Source: Alphaproteobacteria bacterium (GTDB taxonomy: Bacteria; Pseudomonadota; Alphaproteobacteria; Rhizobiales; Hyphomicrobiaceae). Taken from it: DNA of 7,756 nucleotides. The notes beneath the pieces were generated by a model that worked only from the letters and a program-made list of their open reading frames with translations, had not been told where the DNA came from and did not search any database. The stretch is taken from contig JAJRRE010000459.1 of NCBI GenBank assembly GCA_024279745.1, forward strand, positions 1 to 7,756. Reading direction: 5' to 3'. The stretch's first letter is position 1. The number at the start of each line of letters is the position of its first letter. Positions 1-5,566 of the stretch are shown here, piece after piece. A program made the position numbers and the translations under genes.

Positions 1-35
1 AAATGGGCCGGTTCGGTCTCAGGAGTTGAAGAGTT

Positions 36-1961
36 ATGAGTTATCGCGGTGATGATATGGATTTGAGGTTGCCTCCCGGGCAGGGCGCAAGATCCACCAG
101 GGTGCCGGGATCAATTAATGAGCTGGAGCGACCGGCAAATAGCAATGGGACCAGGTACCGGGTGAAAGCCCATGCTGGCCATGGCCGAGACCGCGCTGCA
201 CCATTATGGGTGGATGATGCGGTATTGGCGGTTTGCAATGCGGCGCATGAAGTCGCGCAAGCTTTGCATTCGCCCGAAGTGCTGTTGCAACATCTGGTGC
301 ATGGTATAACACGCGTGCCGGGTGCAGCTGGCGCCTTGAAAACCTATAACATCGACCGTGAGGCGCTGCGCCGCGATGTGACCGCCTTGATTTCCAGCAC
401 GGCAGCCAAACTTCCCGACAACTCCGATGTGCCGCTGACGTCTTCAGAATTTAAAACAGCGCTCAGACTGGCAGGCGATATTGCGGCACGGCGCGATGCG
501 CAGGCCATCGAGGTTGCAGATCTGCTTGACGTGTTGGTGAATTATGATGCCGATCACCCCGGCGTGGAACTACTGCTCAACCATATTCAAAGCCCGCGCG
601 CTTTAATGCCGGCGCCTCCTTTGGGAGCGGCCTATAACGATATTTACCGGCAGCGCGAACGCCAGACATTCGATCAAAGTAGCAACGGCGTCGAGCCGCT
701 TTATTCCTCTGAGCGCTATGATTACCGGCAAGTCTATCAGGCCCCGCTTGAGCGTCTTCGCGAGCCTGCGCCAGAGCGGGTACAAGAGCGGGTTATTGTC
801 CGCGAAGTTGCTGCACAGACCAATATCGAGCCGGCATTGCGGGCTTTGGAAGATCGGTTGAGCGCGAAGCTCTCAGCCTTTGAAACAACCTATCGCGCCG
901 GCCTGAAGGGGTTTGAGAGCGAGCGGCGCTCGTTGTCGGATCTGGTGCAGCAGCTACATGCGGACATCACTGCACACCGGGCCGAGACCGGCGGACTGGG
1001 CGATTCCATCGATGATAAAATTGAACGGATCAGTTCAGCGGCGCGCAATGGTGCTGACAATGCGGCACCAATACTAGCGCGGCTGCAGGGCCTGGAAAGT
1101 ATGTTTGAGGGGCGTCTGGGTGACGTTGCCAAACGGTCCTCGATCTTGGATGAGCGGCTAAAATCCATTGAGCTGGCATTTAATCATCAAACCCGCGAGA
1201 CGGCCGAAATCAAGGATGGTCTGTCCGAAGACATGGCTATGTTGAGCGGGCTGTTACAAAAGAATACCACCGTCGAGAGCCCCGACTTTGATGAAATGTT
1301 TGGCGAGCGGCTCGATACCATTGAGACATTGCTGCTTGATCGTCCCGAAACGAGCGAAGACGGGCTTGGCGATGATGTGATTTTGCATATCGATGAATTG
1401 CTGACCAAGCATCATCGGCAGATTTCTGAATCCATGCATGAACGCGAGCGCAGCTGGACGGCGGTGAATGAACGTCTGAACAAGATGGAACATATTCTAA
1501 CGTCGCAGGCGCAGCTCGCCACCGATTCTGCCTCGGATCGCAAACGCCTGATCGAAGCCATGAATGAGCGAATGGGGCAGATGGAAACTCTGGTCTCGCG
1601 GCAGGTTGAAACCTCGGGCACAAGTTTTGGTGCTATTGAGAAGCTGCTGCATGAAACGAAGGGGCCGGGTCCCGAGCATTTGGTGGACATCAAAGGTCTG
1701 TTAGGGCGCGTAAACTCAGCGCAACAAACAACGGCCGAAGTGTTCGATCACTGGCGCGTTGATCTTAGCAGCGATCTGAGCTTGCTGAATTCGCGGCTAG
1801 ATCAATTGGAGCAGACCAGTTTGCGGCCTGTCGCCATGCTCGATACAATATCTAATGAATTGCGCAATCTGCATGTTGTGACCGTGGAAAAAATGCGCGA
1901 ACCGCCGAAGCCCGTTGGTCTGTTTGATGCGTTTGCCAACTGGTTGTTTGGACCGCGTTGA
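36..1961 (+). CDS. Clp-N-like domain, long coiled-coil protein of unknown function
   Basis: The 641-residue product has three parts. Residues 1-55 are polar, probably disordered. Residues about 60-185 resemble two Clp N-terminal (Clp-N) helical repeats: AHEVAQALHSPEVLLQHL near 70-87, then the IDREALRRDV stretch, and a second unit near 135-182. Residues about 255-610 are heptad-rich coiled coil. There a short motif of the form ERLxxIExLL recurs (about 374, 424, 479, 511, 587). The protein ends in an aromatic tail after a proline stretch (LFDAFANWLFGPR). I see no Walker A/B, no signal peptide and no membrane helix, so it is not a Clp ATPase. Clp-N domains bind adaptors or substrates in ClpA/ClpB; a scaffold or adaptor role here is inference. 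An AGGAG at 21-25 supports the ATG at 36, with a longish 10-nt spacing; ATG 57 is a weaker alternative. A terminator follows. The reading frame is certain, the function is not. Confidence 0.85.
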   Translation: MSYRGDDMDLRLPPGQGARSTRVPGSINELERPANSNGTRYRVKAHAGHGRDRAAPLWVDDAVLAVCNAAHEVAQALHSPEVLLQHLVHGITRVPGAAGALKTYNIDREALRRDVTALISSTAAKLPDNSDVPLTSSEFKTALRLAGDIAARRDAQAIEVADLLDVLVNYDADHPGVELLLNHIQSPRALMPAPPLGAAYNDIYRQRERQTFDQSSNGVEPLYSSERYDYRQVYQAPLERLREPAPERVQERVIVREVAAQTNIEPALRALEDRLSAKLSAFETTYRAGLKGFESERRSLSDLVQQLHADITAHRAETGGLGDSIDDKIERISSAARNGADNAAPILARLQGLESMFEGRLGDVAKRSSILDERLKSIELAFNHQTRETAEIKDGLSEDMAMLSGLLQKNTTVESPDFDEMFGERLDTIETLLLDRPETSEDGLGDDVILHIDELLTKHHRQISESMHERERSWTAVNERLNKMEHILTSQAQLATDSASDRKRLIEAMNERMGQMETLVSRQVETSGTSFGAIEKLLHETKGPGPEHLVDIKGLLGRVNSAQQTTAEVFDHWRVDLSSDLSLLNSRLDQLEQTSLRPVAMLDTISNELRNLHVVTVEKMREPPKPVGLFDAFANWLFGPR

Positions 1962-1984
1962 GGCGAAACGTTTTGCGATTGACA

Positions 1985-2009
1985 GGCGGCGCCGACAAAC
2001 TGCGCCGCC
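1985..2009. other. GC-rich hairpin just after the coiled-coil gene
   Basis: GGCGGCGC (1985-1992) and GCGCCGCC (2002-2009) form a perfect 8-bp stem with a 9-nt loop, 24 bases after the stop codon of the upstream gene. No T-run follows, only the AT-rich stretch 2010-2028. It may protect the 3' end of the mRNA or help the terminator downstream; that role is inference. Confidence 0.5.
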
Positions 2010-2028
2010 AATGGTATTTATATAATCA

Positions 2029-2058
2029 AGCGCCCGGTGGATTCGCCGGGCGCTTTTT
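2029..2058 (+). terminator. Rho-independent terminator
   Basis: AGCGCCCGG (2029-2037) pairs perfectly with CCGGGCGCT (2046-2054) around an 8-nt loop, and five T residues (2054-2058) follow. This is a classic intrinsic terminator for the upstream coiled-coil gene. It separates that gene from the formyltransferase, which therefore needs its own promoter. Confidence 0.9.
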
Positions 2059-2073
2059 GTTGTGCCTTGTCCG

Positions 2074-2089
2074 TTGGCACCTTGTTTGC
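2074..2089 (+). promoter_or_regulatory. Sigma-54-like promoter element, copy 1 of 3
   Basis: TTGGCACCTTGTTTGC fits the RpoN -24/-12 consensus (TGGCAC, five bases, TTGC), with the invariant GG and GC separated by exactly 10 bases. If active, transcription would start near 2101, giving a leader of about 48 nt before the formyltransferase ATG. The match is seen in the sequence; activity is inferred. Confidence 0.5.
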
Positions 2090-2100
2090 CTGTTCGCCCT

Positions 2101-2116
2101 TTGGCACCTTGTTTGC
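2101..2116 (+). promoter_or_regulatory. Sigma-54-like promoter element, copy 2 of 3
   Basis: This element is identical over 16 bases to copy 1, 27 bp downstream of it. The GG-N10-GC spacing is kept, but TTGC is followed by G instead of the preferred A/T. The predicted start is near 2128, leaving a leader of about 21 nt. Confidence 0.5.
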
Positions 2117-2120
2117 GCGA

Positions 2121-2135
2121 TGGCACCTTGTTTGC
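2121..2135 (+). promoter_or_regulatory. Sigma-54-like promoter element, copy 3 of 3
   Basis: TGGCACCTTGTTTGC is identical over 15 bases to the other two copies and sits 19 bp after copy 2. It has the best -12 box (TTGCAT). The predicted transcription start is about 2147, only two bases before the annotated ATG at 2149, so transcripts from this copy would be nearly leaderless or would need a later start codon. Confidence 0.5.
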
Positions 2136-2148
2136 ATAGAGCCTTGGC

Positions 2149-3039
2149 ATGCAACAAAGACCGATTGGAATCAGCGAAGATCGCAGTGATGTGATACGCG
2201 ATCTAGCTGAAACGCTTAACGAACAGGCCTACACCAGCGCGCCCAGTGCCGGCGAGTTCAATGCAAATGCGCCCGGCAGCAATGGAATTGTCCTGATTAT
2301 CGATGGCGGGCCGTTGTCCTGGGGTACAGTTAATCATGTCATTGCTCATTACGGGCCGGTTGATGTGATCATTGATCCGCCGGAACCCAAATCGGTTTTC
2401 TTGAAACGGCGCGTTAAACTTCTTGGCCGCGCCGCTGTGGCTGGACAACTGGCCTTTGCAATTGTGCAAAAGGTCATCAAGTCGCGCAGCCAAAAACGAA
2501 TTGGCGAAATTATCAGCCGCTATCGCCTGAACCCAATGCGTAGCAGCGCGGCGCGCGTGCATGAGGTGGCCACGGTTAATTCGAAAAACTGCCGGGAGAT
2601 TTTAAAGAAGCTTAACCCGAAAGTTGTTTTTGTACACGGCACACGCATTATAAAGGGACGAACTCTCAACTGTGTTGACGCGCCGTTCATTAACTTTCAT
2701 GCCGGGATCAACCCCGCTTATCGCGGCCAGCACGGGGCGTATTGGGCGCGGGCTAATGGCGATGAAGATCATGCAGGCATAACTATTCACCTGATTGATG
2801 AGGGCGTCGATACGGGACAGGTGCTGTACCAGAAGAAGATCAACCCCAAACGCGCCGACAACATCTGCACCTATCAATATCTGCAGACGGCAACCGCCTT
2901 GCCGTTTGTGTTGGGGGCCATCGACGATGCGCTGGCCGGCAAGCTGGCGCCTGTTACTGTGAAGTTGCCTTCGAAACAATGGTTCCACCCGACGCTGTGG
3001 GGTTATTTATATGCGGGGCTAAAGCGCGGCGTTTGGTGA
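2149..3039 (+). CDS. Formyltransferase family protein (probably sugar or polysaccharide N-formylation)
   Basis: This 296-residue protein of the formyl_trans_N (GART/Fmt) fold would transfer a formyl group from 10-formyl-tetrahydrofolate to an amine. The start of the Rossmann-like half is at about residue 46 (IVLIIDGGPLS). The catalytic set is visible: N182 and H184 in INFHAGINPAYRG, and D221 in LIDEGVDTGQVLYQ, matching the Asn-His-Asp triad of PurN/Fmt. Only about 65 residues follow D221, and there is no Fmt C-terminal tRNA-binding domain, so it is not a true methionyl-tRNA formyltransferase despite such labels being common. The basic insert at about 86-125 and the PLS motif resemble family members that lie near polysaccharide genes. 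No sugar gene is adjacent here, so the substrate is unknown. The ATG lacks a good Shine-Dalgarno; GTG 2191 is an alternative. Three sigma-54-like elements lie immediately upstream. Confidence 0.88.
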   Translation: MQQRPIGISEDRSDVIRDLAETLNEQAYTSAPSAGEFNANAPGSNGIVLIIDGGPLSWGTVNHVIAHYGPVDVIIDPPEPKSVFLKRRVKLLGRAAVAGQLAFAIVQKVIKSRSQKRIGEIISRYRLNPMRSSAARVHEVATVNSKNCREILKKLNPKVVFVHGTRIIKGRTLNCVDAPFINFHAGINPAYRGQHGAYWARANGDEDHAGITIHLIDEGVDTGQVLYQKKINPKRADNICTYQYLQTATALPFVLGAIDDALAGKLAPVTVKLPSKQWFHPTLWGYLYAGLKRGVW

Positions 3040-3159
3040 GTGTGGTGGCCCTGATGGGGGAGTGATTGGCGTGAGGTTTGTTTTCTCTCGCGGTCATTCT
3101 TGGCTCTCGGCGCGCACCAGTCGCTTGCGCTCCTTGCGCCTCCGCATGGGCGCGAAACG

Positions 3160-3182
3160 GTTCGCGGGCGAACATTGTTCGC
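3160..3182. repeat. Overlapping inverted repeats
   Basis: GTTCGC (3160-3165), GCGAAC (3168-3173) and GTTCGC (3177-3182) are spaced by 2 and 3 bases. The middle arm can pair with either neighbour, giving two mutually exclusive hairpins. The last arm is the start of repeat copy A. Copy B lacks the first two arms. Confidence 0.6.
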
Positions 3183-3272
3183 CGTGGTGCAGGATAGCAA
3201 AGACCACAGTTCTCTCACAACTCGGACTTCTCGGCTCCAGCCTAGCTCTCACCATTTGGGCAGGGCGCGTCG
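3174..3272. repeat. Intergenic direct repeat, copy A (~99 bp)
   Basis: This aligns without gaps to 3356-3454, with about 9 mismatches in 99 bases by hand count. The best conserved parts are the first ~20 bases (ATTGTTCGCCGTGGTGCAGG) and the last ~45. It is followed by a 5-bp hairpin, GTCGG/CCGAC (3269-3273 and 3279-3283). The strand is not known. It is probably a member of a dispersed intergenic repeat family; that is inference, as only two copies lie in this window. Confidence 0.85.
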
Positions 3273-3355
3273 GCTAGTCCGACCGGGTTGCAAGCGCAGC
3301 CCCGCGACCCGTGTCGCGCCCCGCCGGAGGGCCACTTCGCCCGTGAGGCAGATAA

Positions 3356-3454
3356 ATTGTTCGCCGTGGTGCAGGACAGCAAAAACCACAGAACCATCAC
3401 AGCTCTGACTTCTCGGCTCCAGCCTAGCTCTCGCCATTTGGGCAGGGCGCGTCG
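3356..3454. repeat. Intergenic direct repeat, copy B (~99 bp)
   Basis: This is the second copy, 182 bp downstream of copy A. Mismatches cluster in the middle (3384-3406), while the ends are nearly invariant. It also ends in a hairpin, here GTCGC/GCGAC (3451-3455 and 3460-3464), whose innermost pair is C-G where copy A has G-C. Confidence 0.85.
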
Positions 3455-3481
3455 CGACTGCGACCGAGAACGATAGTGATC

Positions 3482-3527
3482 CGGGCCTTATGGCCCGCGC
3501 CTCGCAGGCGCAGGCGGCTCCGCCGCC
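3482..3527. repeat. Three consecutive GC-rich hairpins
   Basis: Three short stems lie side by side. They are CGGGCC/GGCCCG around TTAT (3482-3497), GCGCC/GGCGC around TCGCA (3497-3511), and GGCGGC/GCCGCC around TCC (3513-3527). They lie about 40 bp beyond the stop codon of the leftward GNAT gene. They could act as a bidirectional transcript-end structure or a REP-like element. No poly-T accompanies them. Confidence 0.45.
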
Positions 3528-3566
3528 GGTGCGCGCCGTGAGAGAAATTAAAAAGCATCGCCACTC

Positions 3567-4028
3567 TTAAAACCGCTCATCCGGTTCTATTCTTTTGCCC
3601 ATGATCACGACGTCTGAAAGCTGATAGCCAAGCTTGTCGTAAAATTCCAAAACCGGCTTATTGGCTGTGCGGATCATCAGGCGGATAGCCCACACGCCTT
3701 TGCGCGCCAGCCAGCGTTCACCGGCGTCCATGATCGTGCGGCCATGGGAATTGCCGCGATGGTCCGGATGCACCGCCACATAATACATATTGCCGCGATG
3801 ACCATCATGCCCGACCATGGCGCTGGCAATGATCGACAGGGGAGCACTTGTGTCGCCAGAGTTGTTCGGGGCGAGCCCGACAAGGATTTGCGAACTGGGC
3901 TTGCCGCGCGCGAAGGCCAGATCGGCCGCTGGGTCATTCCACGGCCGCGTTAGATCGCACGCCTGCCACAGCGCGATCAGGTCGGCTTCGTCGCCGTCTT
4001 CGATGTCGCGAACGATGAGTTTTCTCAT
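3567..4028 (-). CDS. ypeA: GNAT family acetyltransferase, YpeA type
   Basis: The 153-residue protein closely follows the pattern of E. coli YpeA, an uncharacterised GCN5-related N-acetyltransferase. Shared features are ALWQACDLTRPWNDP (19-33), GHDGHRGNMYYVAVHPDHRG (73-92) and FYDKLGYQLSDVVIMGKR (129-146). GNAT enzymes move acetyl from acetyl-CoA to an amine; the substrate here is unknown. In the CoA pyrophosphate loop (R/Q-x-x-G-x-G/A) I read R91-G-N-S-H-G96, so the usual first glycine is Ser94. A ~10-residue insert (about 53-62) lengthens the sheet region relative to YpeA. I chose ATG 4028 because AAGG lies 8 nt upstream and the homologous N-terminus begins there; an in-frame TTG at 4064 would add 12 residues. 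It lies 83 bp after the FAD dehydrogenase and may share its transcript. Confidence 0.88.
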   Translation of the reverse strand: MRKLIVRDIEDGDEADLIALWQACDLTRPWNDPAADLAFARGKPSSQILVGLAPNNSGDTSAPLSIIASAMVGHDGHRGNMYYVAVHPDHRGNSHGRTIMDAGERWLARKGVWAIRLMIRTANKPVLEFYDKLGYQLSDVVIMGKRIEPDERF

Positions 4029-4111
4029 TTGGTCTGCCTTGGGAATTGTGTTGGAGTTTGCCAATAAGAGTGACCCTCAGACCACAAGACTGCGGCTGCG
4101 GGACGATCGGC

Positions 4112-5566
4112 TCATAGCAGTTTGCCGGGATTGAGAATACCGCTGGGATCGAGCGCCTGTTTGATCGCGCGCATCATGTCCATTTCAACATCGCTTTTCA
4201 CCGATGGCAATTGTCGGCGCTTGAGGCGGCCAATACCGTGCTCGGCGGAAATCGAGCCGCCTAGTTCCACGACCAGCTCATGAACTGCATCGGAGATATC
4301 GTCGCGCATCGCCATGAATGCGTCTTTTTCCATGGTCTTTGGCTGGCTGATATTATAGTGGATATTGCCGTCGCCAAAATGGCCAAAGGGAACCGGCCGG
4401 GCGCCGGGGCACAGGGTTTCAACCAGCTTGTTGGCGCGCGTGATGAAGGTCGCAATGGCGCTGATCGGCACCGAAATGTCATGCTTGATTGAGCCGCCTT
4501 CGGGCTTTTGCAATTCAGAAATGCTCTCGCGCAGGGCCCAAAGAGCGGCGCTCTGGCGCGGCGAGGTGGCAAATGCGGCGTCCTTGATCAGGTCCAGTTC
4601 AAAGGCCTGTGCGAGCGCGCGTTCCAAATGCTGCGCCGCTGCGCCGTCATCGGAAAGCCCGGAAAGTTCAATCAACACGGTCCACGGATGAGGCGCGTCA
4701 AACGGATCGTGCATGTCCGCCCCATGAGCGGTGACAAAGTCGAGACAGCGCCGCGCCATCAGCTCAAACGCCGTCAGCGCCGGGCCAGCAGAGTCTTGCA
4801 AGTTCGTAAAAAACGGCAGCACCTTGCCAAGGTCATCAAGTGCGACCAGCGCGGTTGCCTGTTCTTTTGGCTGGGCGACAAGTTTCAAGGTAGCGGCTGT
4901 AATGATGCCAAGCGTGCCTTCGCTGCCGATGAACAGATCCTTCAGATCATACCCGGTGTTGTCTTTTTTTAGCGCGCGCAGACCATTCCACAGCCGCCCG
5001 TCCGCCAGCACCACTTCGAGCCCCAGAACCTGCGCCCGGGCATTGCCATAGCTCAGCACATTAATGCCGCCGGCATTGGTTGCCAGATTGCCGCCGATGC
5101 AGCAGCTGCCGCGCGAGGGCAGCGATAGGGCAAACAGCCGGCCAGCCTGTTGCGCCGCGTTCTGCGCGTCCTGCAATGTGACGCCCGCCTCGCAGATCAT
5201 AACGTTGCCCGCGCCGTCAAGGGCGCGCACTTTGTTCAACCGAGCCAGTGACAGCACGATTTCAGCGCCCGTTTCATAGGGGATCTGCCCGCCAACCAGC
5301 CCGGTGTTGCCGCTTTGCGGAACCACGGCGATGTTGTGCGTATGGGCCAGCGCCATGATCTGGCAGACCTCGACCACAGTGCCCGGCCGCAGGACCAGTG
5401 CCGTCTTACCGACAAACTGTCCGCGCAGTTCTTGTAAGAAAGGTTGCTGTGCGTCCGGGTCGGTGAGCGCGTGGGCGGGCCCGACGATGGCCGTAAATTG
5501 TTCGATCACCGCAGCGCTGGGCGGGCGGAATTTGGCGATGGATTGCGATGGTGTCTTTAGGCTCAT
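4112..5566 (-). CDS. FAD-linked D-2-hydroxyacid dehydrogenase (GlcD / D-2-hydroxyglutarate dehydrogenase-like)
   Basis: This 484-residue flavoprotein is of the VAO/PCMH family. The FAD-binding half shows VVPQSGNTGLVGG (81-93), PSRGSCCIGGNLATNAGG (150-167) and DLFIGSEGTLGIIT (210-223). The C-terminal FAD-oxidase half carries GHFGDGNIHYN (395-405), SISAEHGIG (438-446) and the terminal LDPSGILNPGK. Positions R346, S350, K361, H396, H403, E442 and H443 line up, by my recollection, with the metal and substrate residues of D-2-hydroxyglutarate dehydrogenase (Arg, Thr, Lys, His, His, Glu, His). It would oxidise a D-2-hydroxyacid to the 2-oxoacid and pass electrons to a carrier; D-lactate, glycolate or 2-hydroxyglutarate are all possible. 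The start ATG overlaps the sua5 stop by 4 nt (ATGA) with only a weak GGA upstream, so translation is probably coupled. The sequence is complete, with no missing motif. Confidence 0.92.
   Translation of the reverse strand: MSLKTPSQSIAKFRPPSAAVIEQFTAIVGPAHALTDPDAQQPFLQELRGQFVGKTALVLRPGTVVEVCQIMALAHTHNIAVVPQSGNTGLVGGQIPYETGAEIVLSLARLNKVRALDGAGNVMICEAGVTLQDAQNAAQQAGRLFALSLPSRGSCCIGGNLATNAGGINVLSYGNARAQVLGLEVVLADGRLWNGLRALKKDNTGYDLKDLFIGSEGTLGIITAATLKLVAQPKEQATALVALDDLGKVLPFFTNLQDSAGPALTAFELMARRCLDFVTAHGADMHDPFDAPHPWTVLIELSGLSDDGAAAQHLERALAQAFELDLIKDAAFATSPRQSAALWALRESISELQKPEGGSIKHDISVPISAIATFITRANKLVETLCPGARPVPFGHFGDGNIHYNISQPKTMEKDAFMAMRDDISDAVHELVVELGGSISAEHGIGRLKRRQLPSVKSDVEMDMMRAIKQALDPSGILNPGKLL

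Larger units (their letters stand above)
3040..3566. other. 527-bp non-coding region between convergent genes
   Basis: The formyltransferase and the GNAT gene converge here. I find no credible gene. The short open frames in it have no Shine-Dalgarno, read repeat DNA, and have arginine/serine-rich compositions typical of GC-rich chance frames. The region holds two ~99-bp direct repeats, an overlapping palindrome at 3160-3182 and a run of GC-rich hairpins at 3482-3527. No hairpin is followed by a clear T-run, so neither flanking gene has an obvious intrinsic terminator. Confidence 0.7.

Noticed and set aside
1979..2026. TTGACA (1979-1984) and TATAAT (2021-2026) as a sigma-70 promoter
   Set aside because: The spacer is 36 bases instead of about 17, and a start just downstream of TATAAT would run straight into the terminator stem.
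1797..2150. A leftward frame over the same region with a repeated KQGA motif
   Set aside because: The protein repeat is just the reverse reading of the three sigma-54-like elements, and the frame overlaps the coiled-coil gene antisense.
1958..2194. A 78-codon rightward open frame across the terminator and the triple repeat
   Set aside because: It reads through a strong terminator hairpin and the repeated element (giving a repeated WHLVC), overlaps both flanking genes and has no Shine-Dalgarno. It is a chance frame over regulatory DNA.
3100..3476. Short frames over the 99-bp repeats encoding similar peptides (LFAVVQDSK and LGRARR in both)
   Set aside because: Similarity follows from the DNA repeat. 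The frames lack Shine-Dalgarno sites, and mismatches fall without third-position bias, so I treat the region as non-coding.
3040..3566. CRISPR array or tRNA/small RNA gene in the intergenic region
   Set aside because: There are only two repeats of ~99 bp at 182-bp spacing, not short regular repeats with spacers. I could not fold a tRNA cloverleaf there.
4029..4064. TTG at 4064 as the start of the acetyltransferase
   Set aside because: ATG 4028 has AAGG 8 nt upstream and matches the N-terminus of the YpeA family; the extra 12 residues look unrelated.
4508..4972. Rightward 154-codon frame inside the FAD dehydrogenase gene
   Set aside because: It is an antisense shadow of a clearly conserved gene in GC-rich DNA, with no recognisable domain.
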